Below, one piece after another: positions 15,849 through 24,373 of a stretch of DNA of 64,000 nt (the first letter of the stretch is position 1; each line of letters opens with the position of its first letter). The notes beneath the pieces were generated by a model. That model had not been told where the DNA came from, made no database searches, and saw only the letters and a program-made list of their open reading frames with translations. The stretch spans positions 124,001 through 188,000 of the forward strand of contig JAKSQM010000003.1 of assembly GCA_024404115.1 (NCBI GenBank), written 5' to 3'. Made by a program: the position numbers and the translations under genes. The stretch is from Clostridia bacterium (GTDB taxonomy: Bacteria; Bacillota; Clostridia; Oscillospirales; Acutalibacteraceae).

Positions 15849-17036
15849 ATGAAAAGAATTTTAGCTGTTCTTATGGTAGTTCTTCTGGCAACTTGTTGCC
15901 TTTCAGCTTGCGGCAACTCTCAACAGGTACACACTGCGGATGCAAAAACAATTAAAATCGGCGTTTTTGAGCCAATGACAGGTCATTCCAGCTTCGGCGG
16001 CAAAAAAGAAGCTCTCGGCATTGAATTTGCCAATTCAAAAATGTCCACTGTGGATATTGACGGCGATACATACAAGGTTCAGCTGGTTTATGCTGATAAC
16101 TCCTCTGAAATCGAAAAAGCTCCTGCGGCGGCGCAGAAGCTTGTTGACAAAGGCGTTTCAGTTGTTATCGGCTCATATGGCTCAGGTGCGTCAATTGCGG
16201 CATCAAAGGTTTTCAGCAAGGCGCAGATTCCCGTTATCGGGGCATCCTGCACCAACCCTGCTGTTACACAGGGCAACAATAATTATTTCAGAATCTGCTA
16301 TGATGACGATTTGCAGGGCTCTGCTCTTGCGTCATTTGCGGCGGAGCGTTTCAATGCCTCAAGAGTGTATTGCCTTGGCGAAAAGGACAACACATACGAT
16401 CAGGGTCTTATTGATATTTTTTCCTCAAATTTTGAAGCAATGGGCGGCACTGTTGTTAAGGATTCTTTCACAAAAGATACAATTGATTTCAGCCAGTATA
16501 TCAACAAAGCCAAGAGCGAGGGATGCGATATTTTCTTCTGCCCTGTTTCTGTTGATTATGCCACACAGATTATTTTTCAGATGTCAAGGCTTGATGTGAA
16601 TTTACCGCTTCTCGGCTCAGACAGCCTTGATGATAATATGGTCCTTGATATGGTAAAGGGCACCCACATAAGCCTTCATATTTCGTCATTCTGCATGCCA
16701 GATTCCAATGCGAATTTTTATAGCGGAATAAAAGGCTATGTCAATTCAAATTCCAATGCAAAAACATCAAATGGCGGAAGTGATTCCATTTCATCTATCA
16801 CAGCTATGGGTTATGACGCATATTATGTTGCCCTTGAGGCGCTGAAATCTGCAAAATCCCCCAGCCCCTCCGCCGTGAGAAATGCACTTTCTTCAGTTTT
16901 GTATGACGGCGCATCGGGCGCAATCGCATTTAACCGCAACGGTGATGCACTGCGTGATACAGTTTATTTCAAAACGGCAGATACCATCAGCGGAACATGG
17001 GTGCTTGAAAAACAGCAGGTTATCACAGACCAATAA
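15849..17036 (+). CDS. LivJ/LivK-like ABC substrate-binding lipoprotein
   Basis: This 395-residue extracytoplasmic binding protein belongs to the Peripla_BP_6 family used for branched-chain amino acids, urea or aromatic acids. The signal peptide ends in a lipobox LSAC, so it is lipid-anchored. KIGVFEPMTGHSSFGGKKEALGIEFA, VVIGSYGSGASIAA and VIGASCTNPAVT are the ligand-pocket strands of this family. No permease or ATPase genes adjoin it, so it is an orphan receptor here. AGGAGG lies directly upstream, and the short sequence GCAGTTCAG occurs twice in the leader (15793 and 15829 areas). The hairpin at 17061 ends the unit. Confidence 0.88.
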   Translation: MKRILAVLMVVLLATCCLSACGNSQQVHTADAKTIKIGVFEPMTGHSSFGGKKEALGIEFANSKMSTVDIDGDTYKVQLVYADNSSEIEKAPAAAQKLVDKGVSVVIGSYGSGASIAASKVFSKAQIPVIGASCTNPAVTQGNNNYFRICYDDDLQGSALASFAAERFNASRVYCLGEKDNTYDQGLIDIFSSNFEAMGGTVVKDSFTKDTIDFSQYINKAKSEGCDIFFCPVSVDYATQIIFQMSRLDVNLPLLGSDSLDDNMVLDMVKGTHISLHISSFCMPDSNANFYSGIKGYVNSNSNAKTSNGGSDSISSITAMGYDAYYVALEALKSAKSPSPSAVRNALSSVLYDGASGAIAFNRNGDALRDTVYFKTADTISGTWVLEKQQVITDQ

Positions 17037-17060
17037 TTATAATAGACGAATAACAGAAAA

Positions 17061-17096
17061 AGGGAGTTGACTTTTCGGTCAGCTCCCTTAAATTTT
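17061..17096 (+). terminator. Terminator of the LivJ-like gene
   Basis: AGGGAG-T-TGAC pairs with GTCA-G-CTCCCT around a TTTTC loop and is followed by TTAAATTTTT. Confidence 0.8.
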
Positions 17097-17108
17097 TATA
17101 AAAATAAA

Positions 17109-17132
17109 GCTCCCTGCGGAATACAGGGAGTT
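17109..17132 (-). terminator. Terminator of tRNA-Thr
   Basis: The 8-bp stem ACTCCCTG/CAGGGAGC on the minus strand is followed by TTTATTTTTAT, right after the CCA end of the tRNA gene. Confidence 0.8.
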
Positions 17133-17137
17133 TAATT

Positions 17138-17212
17138 TGGAGCTGGTGACGGGAATCGAACCTGCAACCTGCTCATTACGAATGAGCTGCTCTGCCATTG
17201 AGCCACACCAGC
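17138..17212 (-). tRNA. tRNA-Thr (anticodon CGT) with encoded CCA
   Basis: The gene folds as a full cloverleaf on the minus strand: acceptor GCTGGTG/CACCAGC (7 of 7 pairs), D stem GCTC/GAGC, anticodon stem GCTCA/TGAGC with loop TTCGTAA (anticodon CGT at + 17178-17180), T loop TTCGATT, then TCCA. The anticodon reads Thr codon ACG. In the T stem (GCAGG/CCCGT) one A-C mismatch and one G-T pair weaken the helix, but the rest is standard. Confidence 0.93.
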
Positions 17213-17400
17213 GACTGGTATATTATAATAAAATTGCCTCTTTTTTGCAATAGATTTTAATAAAAAACTTTATTTTTTATTGAGTTTACAAATAATTTAA
17301 ACATTATCCATTTATTGTACTTGATTTTAGGTCAAAAATATTGTAACCTATATACAGCTCTTGAATTAAATCTAATTTTTATCGTGAAAGGCGTGTTTAT

Positions 17401-18390
17401 ATGAAAAAGAGTTTAAGCATAGTTTTGTGTGTAGTTATGATAGCTCTCACATTCTGCTCATGCAAATTTGTTAAAACAAAAGAGCCTGAGGTAAAGGATG
17501 AAACAACTACCACAACCACCACATCAGTTGCAACAACTGAAAAAACTAAAAAAGAAAAAGACAAAAAAGACGAAGATAAAACAACTGACGAAGAGTCTAT
17601 CACTGTTTTTGTAACAGATAAGAACGGCGAAGTTGTTACTAAAAAGGACGGCACTCCTAAAACCGAAAAGCTCAACCTTGAAGAGCTTCAGAAGCAGTTT
17701 GAGGAAGAGATGTCAAAGCAGCAGTCCACAACCAAAAAGGCTGGCGAAAAGACCACCAAGAAAAACGGTCAGAGCACAACAAGCGCAGCAACACCTGATT
17801 TAGGTACACAGGGCACAACAGAGGATTTGCTCCCAGAAGGAACAAAAATTGAAAACACAACTCTTATGAAGAGCGTTGTTGAGCCTGTTCTTAAAAGCGG
17901 AACATACACAATCAAGGGCAACATCAAAGCAGCAGGTCAGGCAATCAGCGCAGTTATCGCTTTCAGAAACGATGCTAAGGATTACTCTGCAACAGTTTCA
18001 ATGGGTCCCATTTCTGTAAGATGCTTCTCAAATAACGGCAAGTATTACATGGCGCTTCCCACAATGGGCAGATACGCAGAGATTTCTGGCGATGACATGG
18101 GCGAAATCGGCGATATTTCAGAGTCATTCAAAAAGAAAGATGCTAAATATGTAAAGACCACTAAGGTTAAAGACGGCAAAAACACATATACCTGCGAGGA
18201 ATACAAAACCGAAACAGGCACAGCAAAATATTATTTCAACTCAAAGAACGAGTGGAAGCGTATGGAGCTTGTTGAAGATGGCGCAATCCTTGTATGGGAA
18301 ATCACATCTTTCACAAAGTCAGCCGACAAGCTTCTCTTTGAGGTTAACAAGCTCTGGATTAAGGACAACACTCTTGCAGGAGCTTTTTAA
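17401..18390 (+). CDS. Lipoprotein with Thr/Lys-rich linker and beta-sheet domain
   Basis: This 329-residue protein has a lipobox FCSC after a signal peptide. Residues about 25-150 are a low-complexity linker rich in Thr, Lys and Glu (TTTTTTTSVATTEKTKK), as in proteins that reach through the Gram-positive wall. Residues 155-325 form a compact domain (TYTIKGNIKAAGQAISAVIAF, YYMALPTMGRYAEI) resembling the open beta-barrel of LolA/LppX-like lipoproteins. The ligand is unknown. GAAAGGCG precedes the ATG. The SDR gene starts 3 bp after its stop, so the two share a transcript. Homology to a named family is only suggestive. Confidence 0.8.
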   Translation: MKKSLSIVLCVVMIALTFCSCKFVKTKEPEVKDETTTTTTTSVATTEKTKKEKDKKDEDKTTDEESITVFVTDKNGEVVTKKDGTPKTEKLNLEELQKQFEEEMSKQQSTTKKAGEKTTKKNGQSTTSAATPDLGTQGTTEDLLPEGTKIENTTLMKSVVEPVLKSGTYTIKGNIKAAGQAISAVIAFRNDAKDYSATVSMGPISVRCFSNNGKYYMALPTMGRYAEISGDDMGEIGDISESFKKKDAKYVKTTKVKDGKNTYTCEEYKTETGTAKYYFNSKNEWKRMELVEDGAILVWEITSFTKSADKLLFEVNKLWIKDNTLAGAF

Positions 18391-18393
18391 AAG

Positions 18394-19131
18394 ATGAATA
18401 GCAACAAAACTGTTATCGTTACAGGCGCATCTGGGGGAATAGGCAGCGCAACTGCCGCCCTCTTTGCCCGCAGCGGATACAACACAATCATAAATTATAA
18501 TAAAAATAAAGAAGCCGCCCTCTCACTTTGTGAAGTCCTTTCAAAAGAGGGGGCGACTGTCCGTGTTTTCGGGGCAGATGTTTCTCAGTTTTCTGAGGCA
18601 AAGGCTCTCACAGATTTTGCCGTCAGCGAATTTGGCGATGTGGATATTCTCGTCAATAACGCAGGCATTGCACAGCAGAAGCTTTTTACAGACATCACTG
18701 ATGAAGATTTTGACAGAATGATGGCTGTTAATGTTAAAAGCGTTTTCAATTGCTCAAAGGCTGTGCTGCCTTTTATGATTCACAAAAAATATGGCAGAAT
18801 TATAAATGTTTCTTCAATGTGGGGCATCTGCGGTGCTTCATGTGAGGTGCATTATTCAGCCTCAAAGGCGGCGGTTGTTGGCTTAACAAAGGCTCTTGCC
18901 AAAGAGGTAGGCCCCTCTGGAATAACCGTAAACTGCGTTGCCCCTGGACTTATTGATACCCCAATGAACGGAAATCTTGACAGCGACACCATAAATGCCC
19001 TCTGTGAAGAAACGCCCGTTATGAGAATCGGCACCCCCGAAGATGTTGCAAAGGCGATTTTTTACCTTGCAGGGGAGGGTTCGTCATTCATAACAGGTCA
19101 GGTTCTTGGTGTTGATGGAGGATTTATATAA
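18394..19131 (+). CDS. Short-chain dehydrogenase/reductase, FabG-like
   Basis: This 245-residue classical SDR has the NAD(P) motif TGASGGIGSATA, NNAG at DILVNNAGIAQ, the catalytic Ser in NVSSMWG, and YSASK supplying Tyr and Lys. The size and the closing ITGQVLGVDGGFI are as in 3-oxoacyl-ACP reductase. No fatty-acid synthesis genes are near; it instead follows a lipoprotein by 3 bp. The WG-ICGASCEVHYSASK stretch resembles SDRs annotated as the EF-P 5-aminopentanone reductase (YmfI), which is the alternative I would test. The cofactor is probably NADPH. There is no obvious terminator before the next promoter at 19149. Confidence 0.88.
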   Translation: MNSNKTVIVTGASGGIGSATAALFARSGYNTIINYNKNKEAALSLCEVLSKEGATVRVFGADVSQFSEAKALTDFAVSEFGDVDILVNNAGIAQQKLFTDITDEDFDRMMAVNVKSVFNCSKAVLPFMIHKKYGRIINVSSMWGICGASCEVHYSASKAAVVGLTKALAKEVGPSGITVNCVAPGLIDTPMNGNLDSDTINALCEETPVMRIGTPEDVAKAIFYLAGEGSSFITGQVLGVDGGFI

Positions 19132-19148
19132 ATTTCCCATATTATATC

Positions 19149-19177
19149 TTGATTTATTTGTATTTGTGTGTTAGAAT
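19149..19177 (+). promoter_or_regulatory. Sigma-A promoter for the zinc-ribbon membrane protein
   Basis: TTGATT (19149-19154), 17 bp, TAGAAT (19172-19177), then AAGGAGGA before the ATG at 19221. Confidence 0.75.
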
Positions 19178-19220
19178 ACTGAAGTATAGTTATAACTGAT
19201 CCTTTGAAGGAGGAATATCA

Positions 19221-20093
19221 ATGGCTTCTTGTCCCAAATGCGGAGAGAAATTAAAATTAACAGATATTAAGCCCAACTGCCCTCACTGTAATACAAACCT
19301 TTTGTATTATAAAATAGAAGAGCGCCTTGAGGTGGATGCACTTAACGCTGAGCGTGAGCATGCACACACTCAGAAAAAGCTCGACAGAGCAAAGGCAGCT
19401 ATGGCAGGCGGACCTTTTGCAATTGCAAGAGATGTTCTTCTCGTTCTCACAATCTGTGCGTTCCTTTTGCCCTTGGCAAAGCTTTCAGCAGCAGGCCCAT
19501 TCTTTGAAGCCAGCCGCACATTCACAGCTATCGAGCTTGTAACAGAGCTTATGGAGTTTGATTTTGGTGCATTAGGTCTTATGGGCTCTAAAATTGTTGG
19601 TACTGCAACAGTTTTCTTTGCACTTTCAATTGTAACAATTGCACTTGCTCTTGTTTGTGCACTTCTTCAGTTGATTTTCAGCTTCCTTTCATGCTCACCT
19701 AAGGGATTCATCAGAAACACAATTTTTGCTGTTTTAGGTGTTGTTTTCTCAGTTGGTTCAATTGTTACATTCAGCCTGTTCATTAAGAGTATGGAAAAGG
19801 TTCTTCCTGGCTTTATGAATGGCTCAGTTGGATTTGGCATTTATGTTGTTATCGCAATGTTCCTTCTTGTTCTTGCTCTTAATATCTTCATTAAGGTTAA
19901 GGACGCTGTTAAGGTTGAATATAAGCCCTGCTACATCGGCAAAGACAATATGCTCTTTGAAGATTTTGCAGCAATCTATGGCGATAAAGAAATCACTCTT
20001 GACATGGTTGTTGAGAATGCAGATAAGTTTATGAAGACCAAAGAAGAAAAGGCAGCCGAGGCTCTTGCAGAAGCAGCAAATGTTGGTCAGTAA
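19221..20093 (+). CDS. Zinc-ribbon multi-pass membrane protein
   Basis: This 290-residue protein opens with a zinc ribbon (CPKCG...CPHC, four cysteines within 23 residues). A charged coiled helix follows, then four hydrophobic membrane segments (about 75-95, 130-160, 170-195 and 205-225). It ends in a soluble acidic tail of about 60 residues. This layout is common in uncharacterised Clostridia membrane proteins that may sense metal or redox state. It is monocistronic, with a consensus-like promoter and a strong terminator. I cannot name a family. Confidence 0.8.
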   Translation: MASCPKCGEKLKLTDIKPNCPHCNTNLLYYKIEERLEVDALNAEREHAHTQKKLDRAKAAMAGGPFAIARDVLLVLTICAFLLPLAKLSAAGPFFEASRTFTAIELVTELMEFDFGALGLMGSKIVGTATVFFALSIVTIALALVCALLQLIFSFLSCSPKGFIRNTIFAVLGVVFSVGSIVTFSLFIKSMEKVLPGFMNGSVGFGIYVVIAMFLLVLALNIFIKVKDAVKVEYKPCYIGKDNMLFEDFAAIYGDKEITLDMVVENADKFMKTKEEKAAEALAEAANVGQ

Positions 20094-20118
20094 TTAAATC
20101 TTAATAAAACAAAAAACA

Positions 20119-20155
20119 ACGGTCATTCGTTTTTGCGAATGACCGTCATTTTTTT
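20119..20155. terminator. Bidirectional terminator
   Basis: Perfect 11-bp stem ACGGTCATTCG/CGAATGACCGT, with CATTTTTTTT on one side and TGTTTTTTGTTTT on the other strand. It serves both the zinc-ribbon gene and the RHH gene. Confidence 0.9.
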
Positions 20156-20167
20156 TAGGGACGCCGT

Positions 20168-20359
20168 TTATTCAATTACTATATTCTCTACACCGTGTTC
20201 AAGGATGATATTGATTAGTTCATTTCGTGAATAGTGCGCACTGTTGGCAATTTTGTCAAGATTGTTTAGAATGTCCTCTCTGATACGAACAGAAATAATC
20301 TTGTTGCCGTCTTCTCCGCGTTTCTTGATTGTAAGCGGCTGATTTTTAAAATCACTCAT
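20168..20359 (-). CDS. Ribbon-helix-helix (CopG/Arc-type) DNA-binding protein
   Basis: This is a 63-residue protein from the ATG at 20359, which has AGGGAG about 7 nt upstream; a longer reading to 20392 lacks a ribosome site. The strand ISVRIREDILNNLDKIAN and the following helices YSRNELINIILEHGVEN are the RHH fold: the first strand enters the DNA major groove as a dimer. It is too short for a sensor domain. It stands alone rather than next to a toxin gene, so a regulator of scattered targets is more likely than an antitoxin. Confidence 0.8.
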   Translation of the reverse strand: MSDFKNQPLTIKKRGEDGNKIISVRIREDILNNLDKIANSAHYSRNELINIILEHGVENIVIE

Positions 20360-20467
20360 ATAGTATCTCCCTTCTGTTCTAACATACTCCATATTGTATA
20401 AAAATTAGGGGGCGCAAATATATACTACAATTATATTACAATTAAATGTATTTATTTTTCTTTCCTG

Positions 20468-20496
20468 TTGACTGTTTAACGTATTTGTGTTACAAT
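20468..20496 (+). promoter_or_regulatory. Sigma-A promoter with no downstream ORF
   Basis: TTGACT (20468-20473), 17 bp, TACAAT (20491-20496). No plus-strand reading frame with a ribosome site follows before the hairpin at 20613. Confidence 0.7.
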
Positions 20497-20502
20497 TGTA
20501 TT

Positions 20503-20655
20503 ATCAAATATATTTCTTCCTGTTCGTTTTGTTTTTCACAGGGCGGGCGTATCAATGCTCTCCTTGCGTAAACGTATCCTTTCATGGGGTACAAATTCAT
20601 AACCCACCATAGGGAAAGCCGAAAGTGATCAGAACTTTCGGCTTTCTCCTTTTGT
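20503..20655 (+). ncRNA. Candidate stand-alone small RNA, about 150 nt
   Basis: A promoter at 20468-20496 predicts a start near 20503. A 14-bp stem GGAAAGCCGAAAGT/ACTTTCGGCTTTCT (20613-20626 with 20634-20647) followed by CCTTTTGTT predicts an end near 20655. Inside are short pairs CCTGT/ACAGG and GGGT/ACCC. The flanking genes are both on the minus strand and point away from being its targets in cis (birA converges on it). The signatures of 4.5S RNA (GGAAGGAAGCA), tmRNA and RNase P are absent. A divergent 6S RNA has about this length and cannot be excluded by eye. Confidence 0.45.
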
Positions 20656-21359
20656 TATATTATTTTCGCTTCTCCAAAAAATATTCGTTTTATTTCACCG
20701 CTGTCGGTTTTTATTGTAAGTCTTGCGTTTTCGTCAATGTCAACAGCCTCACCCTCAAGGTAGGCTTCGTCCTGCGAAATAAGCCTCACTTTTTTGTTAA
20801 GAGTTATGCAGTTTTCTTTATAGAATTTTAAAAATTCACCGCTTTGAATTGATTGCAATTCACTTTCAAAGTTTTTAAGAATATTTTGAAGAAGTCTGTC
20901 AGAATCCTCAATGCTTTTGTTAAGGCTGCCTGCAATTTCAGAAATCTCTGCTGGAAAATTTTCTGTTGCAATATTCACCCCAACGCCGATAACCGCATAT
21001 TGAAGCCTGTCTTTCAAAAAAGCTCCCTCGGTGAGAATACCGCAGATTTTTTTGCCATCATAAAAAATATCGTTGACCCATTTCACCTGCGTTTTTATGC
21101 CGAATGTGTCATAAATCCCTTTCATAACAGCAACAGCCGTCATCACTGTCAGCGTGGCAGGGTTGGATTTAACATCTTTTAAAAGTATGGAAAAATATAA
21201 CCCCGTTGGCGGAGAATAAAAGCTTCTGCCCATTCGCCCTCTGCCTTTTGTCTGATGCTTTGCGGTTAGCACCGTTCCGCTTTCAAATTTCTCCCATTCC
21301 TGTTTCAGAATATCGTTGGTTGATGTTACAGTTTCTTTTTTTATAATATTAAACTTCAT
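20655..21359 (-). CDS. birA: Biotin--[acetyl-CoA-carboxylase] ligase, short form
   Basis: BirA attaches biotin to the carboxyl carrier protein via biotinyl-AMP. Visible motifs are the adenylate-binding loop KGRGRMGRSFYSP, the biotin-site VKWVNDIFYDGKKICGIL, and IGVGVNI. The start is placed at 21359 (MKFNIIKKE, 234 residues), inside the end of malQ, with GGAAGA upstream; the N-terminal repressor helix-turn-helix of long BirA is absent, so this form is catalytic only. The C-terminal SH3-like part is present. It overlaps malQ by 11 bp and shares its promoter. No strong terminator follows on the minus strand. Confidence 0.93.
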   Translation of the reverse strand: MKFNIIKKETVTSTNDILKQEWEKFESGTVLTAKHQTKGRGRMGRSFYSPPTGLYFSILLKDVKSNPATLTVMTAVAVMKGIYDTFGIKTQVKWVNDIFYDGKKICGILTEGAFLKDRLQYAVIGVGVNIATENFPAEISEIAGSLNKSIEDSDRLLQNILKNFESELQSIQSGEFLKFYKENCITLNKKVRLISQDEAYLEGEAVDIDENARLTIKTDSGEIKRIFFGEAKII

Positions 21360-22857
21360 TGTATCTTCCAAAAATCCTGTTAATTTTTTTGAAATATTCC
21401 CTGTCAATGCCGTGGAGCGTTTCTGCCGTTGTGCGTACTCGCCAGTTAAGGTCTGGCACCCCTGGAATGTTCATTCGTGCATCGTTGCCAAATCCGCACA
21501 TATCCTGAAAGGCGATTATGGCAGTGTTGGCACATGAACGCCACACGGTTTCGATTACCTTACGGCAGGCAGGTGCATAATATCCGCCCTCGCCCCAGTT
21601 GTCGCCAGTGAAGCCGCAATAATCAAGAGCATATTTTCGCTCGTCATCGTTAAGCTCATAAAGCCAGCCTAAAAGTGTGTTGTTATCGTGAGTTCCAAGG
21701 CAGGCAACAAGATTATTCTGATAATTGTGTGGCAGATGCTCGTTTTCGCTGCCGCCCTGAAAGCCAAACTGAATAACTCTGATACCGGGGAAGCATGTGT
21801 CTTCTAAAAGCTTTATAACATCCTCGCCAAAAAGACCCAAATCCTCAGCGATAATTTCGCCCTCTTTGTAAACATCTTTAACTGCATTAAAAAGCTTCAT
21901 TGCAGGGCCCTGCTTCCATTTGCCGTTTTTGGCTGTTTTGCTCTCAAAAGGCACTGCCCAATATGATGCAAGACCTCTGAAATGGTCGATACGCACAATG
22001 TCATATAATTTAAGCTCATATGTGAGCCTGTTTTTCCACCAGCGGAATCCGTCTTTTTCCATTGCAACCCAGTTGTAAAGGGGATTGCCCCAAAGCTGAC
22101 CGTCCTCAGAGAAATAATCGGGCGGAACACCTGCAACCTCAGTTGGCACAAATGTATCCTTGTCAATTTCAAAAAGCTCCGTGTTGCTCCACACATCTGC
22201 ACTGTCCATCGAAACATAAACAGGCATATCGCCTAAAATCTTAATGCCCTTTTCCAAAGCATATTTTTTTATTCTGCTCCACTGTTTAAAGAAAAGATAC
22301 TGCACAAAAATGTAATAGTTCATTTCGTTCCTGTATTTTTCTTTATCCTTTTGGCAAATGGCAAAATTCTTTTCATTTTCCTGCCATTCCCACCACGGAG
22401 CGTCATTATTTTTCTCTTTCAAAGCCTTAAAAAGTGCATAGTCCTCCACCCACGGATTTTCTTCTGCAAAATCTTTCAGCTTTTCTTTTTCATCATTTGT
22501 GCATCTGTAAAATGCGTTTCTTAAAATGTAAGATTTTGTTTTGCGTGCAAAGTCATAGTCTGCTGTGTACGGTGTGCCGTCATAAACACATGAATCAAGC
22601 TCGTCTTTTGTAATAAAGCCGTCATTATAAAGCTCCTGCGGGCAAATCATAAGTGGATTGCCTGCAAAGGCACTTTCACTTTTGTATGGACTGTTCACCT
22701 CGTCAACAGGGTGAAAGGGCAGCACCTGCCAGATGGAAAATCCCATATCGCTTAAAAGGTCAATGAATTCATCTGCCTCTTTGCCAAATGAGCCAATACC
22801 AAATCTGCTGGGCAGAGATGTTATGTGCATCAACACACCTGATTTTCTCTTATTCAT
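21349..22857 (-). CDS. malQ: 4-alpha-glucanotransferase (amylomaltase, GH77)
   Basis: This 502-residue enzyme transfers maltooligosaccharides between alpha-1,4-glucans in glycogen and maltodextrin metabolism. Family marks are HITSLPSRFGIGSFG at the N-terminus, YKSESAFAGNPL, the nucleophile region VRIDHFRGLASYW, and the acid/base stretch IIAEDLGLFGEDV. It is full length. It is transcribed from a perfect promoter at 22888-22916 and is followed by birA with an 11-bp overlap. The pairing of malQ and birA is not functional in an obvious way and probably reflects a shared transcript only. Confidence 0.95.
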   Translation of the reverse strand: MNKRKSGVLMHITSLPSRFGIGSFGKEADEFIDLLSDMGFSIWQVLPFHPVDEVNSPYKSESAFAGNPLMICPQELYNDGFITKDELDSCVYDGTPYTADYDFARKTKSYILRNAFYRCTNDEKEKLKDFAEENPWVEDYALFKALKEKNNDAPWWEWQENEKNFAICQKDKEKYRNEMNYYIFVQYLFFKQWSRIKKYALEKGIKILGDMPVYVSMDSADVWSNTELFEIDKDTFVPTEVAGVPPDYFSEDGQLWGNPLYNWVAMEKDGFRWWKNRLTYELKLYDIVRIDHFRGLASYWAVPFESKTAKNGKWKQGPAMKLFNAVKDVYKEGEIIAEDLGLFGEDVIKLLEDTCFPGIRVIQFGFQGGSENEHLPHNYQNNLVACLGTHDNNTLLGWLYELNDDERKYALDYCGFTGDNWGEGGYYAPACRKVIETVWRSCANTAIIAFQDMCGFGNDARMNIPGVPDLNWRVRTTAETLHGIDREYFKKINRIFGRYNEV

Positions 22858-22887
22858 AAAATCACAACCTGAAAAAATATTGTTACT

Positions 22888-22916
22888 ATTATATTCTAAC
22901 CAAAATTGAGTGTCAA
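22888..22916 (-). promoter_or_regulatory. Consensus promoter of malQ-birA
   Basis: On the minus strand TTGACA (22911-22916), 17 bp, TATAAT (22888-22893). Confidence 0.88.
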
Positions 22917-23026
22917 TAAAAGTTAATCAAAATTATATTTGCTAAGCGATAAGTTTTTTGCTTTAAAGTCTTTACTTGAAGTGCGGTTTTGTGATAATAT
23001 TAAATGAATATCTACGGAGGTGTTTT

Positions 23027-24349
23027 ATGAAATACGAAAATAACTGGGAATCATTAAACGCTCGTCCCGTTCCTGAGTGGTTTGGTGATGCAAAGTTTGG
23101 CATATTCATCCACTGGGGTATTTATTCAGTGCCCGCATACGCGCCTAAGGGAACATATGCAGAATGGTATTGGAATGCTATTGAAGAAAGAGAAGAATAC
23201 AACCCCAATCAGGTGAAGTTCAGAGAATTTCATAAGAAATTTTATGGCGATAAGGTTCAGTATCCTGATTTTGTCAACGACTTTAAGGCAGAGCTTTTTG
23301 ATGCTGACGAATGGGCAAAGGTTTTTGAGCGTTCAGGCGCAAAATATATAAACCTTGTTTCAAAGCATCATGACGGATATACACTTTATAAAAGTGATTA
23401 TACCCCCGGCTGGAACAGCGTTGATGTTGGCCCTCACAGAGATTTCTGCCGAGAGCTTAAAGATGCCCTTGATAAAACAGATGTGCGCTTCGGTGTTTAT
23501 CATTCTGTTTATGAATGGTATCATCCTCTTTATTTAAAAGACCCCGAGGAATATGCGTTAAAGCATCTTATTCCCATGCTTAAAGAAATTGTAGAAAAGT
23601 ATCAGCCTGCAACTCTTTTCACAGACGGAGAGTGGGAGCATCCCAGCTCTGTATGGCACAGCACAGAGTTTTTGCAGTGGCTCTATAACGAATCATCTGT
23701 TAAAGATTTTATCGTTCCAAATGACCGCTGGGGCAGTGAAACCCGTGGCAAGTTAGGCGGCAATTTCACCAGTGAATACGGCTATGTGGATGGCGACAGC
23801 ACCCATGGCGGAACAGAGGCTGAACAAACCTATGACAGACCAAATGAAGAGTGCCGTGGCATAGGCGGTTCATTCGGCTTTAACAGAATCGAAAATCCCG
23901 ATGACTATCTTTCATCAAAAGAGCTTGTTCATATGCTCATTGACCTTGTAAGCAGAGGAAGCAACTTCCTGCTTAATATCGGCCCCACAGCAGACGGCAG
24001 AATCCCCGTTATTATGCAGCAGAAGCTGTTTGATATTGGCGATTGGCTGAAAGTCAACGGCGAGGGCATCTATGCTTCAAGAAAGTATAAAATAAGCTCT
24101 GATGATTCTATAAGATACACAAAGAGCAAGGACGGCAAAACAATTTACGCTTTCCTGCTTAAATTCCCCTTTGGCGAGGTTACACTCAATGATGTGGATT
24201 ATGACCCCCAGTTAAAAGCTCAGCTTTTAGGCGGAGAGGCAGACATTAAAATTGAGAATGACGGCGGCAAAATGAAGCTTGTTTTCCCGCCAATTAACCC
24301 CGACAATCTTGCGTGTCAGCACGCATATTGCATTAAGCTGTTTAAATGA
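23027..24349 (+). CDS. Alpha-L-fucosidase (GH29)
   Basis: This 440-residue retaining fucosidase starts at 23027, where ACGGAGGT gives good spacing; an upstream ATG at 22976 has no ribosome site. Motifs include WFGDAKFGIFIHWG at residues 18-31, KHHDGY at 113-118, and the nucleophile D200 in LFTDGEW. The catalytic barrel is followed by a small C-terminal beta domain (TIYAFLLKFPFGEV). There is no signal peptide, so imported fucosylated oligosaccharides are the likely substrate. It leads an operon with a HAD hydrolase (25 bp gap) and a GH38 protein. Confidence 0.92.
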   Translation: MKYENNWESLNARPVPEWFGDAKFGIFIHWGIYSVPAYAPKGTYAEWYWNAIEEREEYNPNQVKFREFHKKFYGDKVQYPDFVNDFKAELFDADEWAKVFERSGAKYINLVSKHHDGYTLYKSDYTPGWNSVDVGPHRDFCRELKDALDKTDVRFGVYHSVYEWYHPLYLKDPEEYALKHLIPMLKEIVEKYQPATLFTDGEWEHPSSVWHSTEFLQWLYNESSVKDFIVPNDRWGSETRGKLGGNFTSEYGYVDGDSTHGGTEAEQTYDRPNEECRGIGGSFGFNRIENPDDYLSSKELVHMLIDLVSRGSNFLLNIGPTADGRIPVIMQQKLFDIGDWLKVNGEGIYASRKYKISSDDSIRYTKSKDGKTIYAFLLKFPFGEVTLNDVDYDPQLKAQLLGGEADIKIENDGGKMKLVFPPINPDNLACQHAYCIKLFK

Positions 24350-24373
24350 TTTACATAAAGCGAGGACTAAAAA

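Noticed and set aside
20168..20359. RHH protein as an antitoxin
   Set aside because: No toxin-sized partner gene lies on either side. The neighbours are a zinc-ribbon protein and a candidate sRNA.
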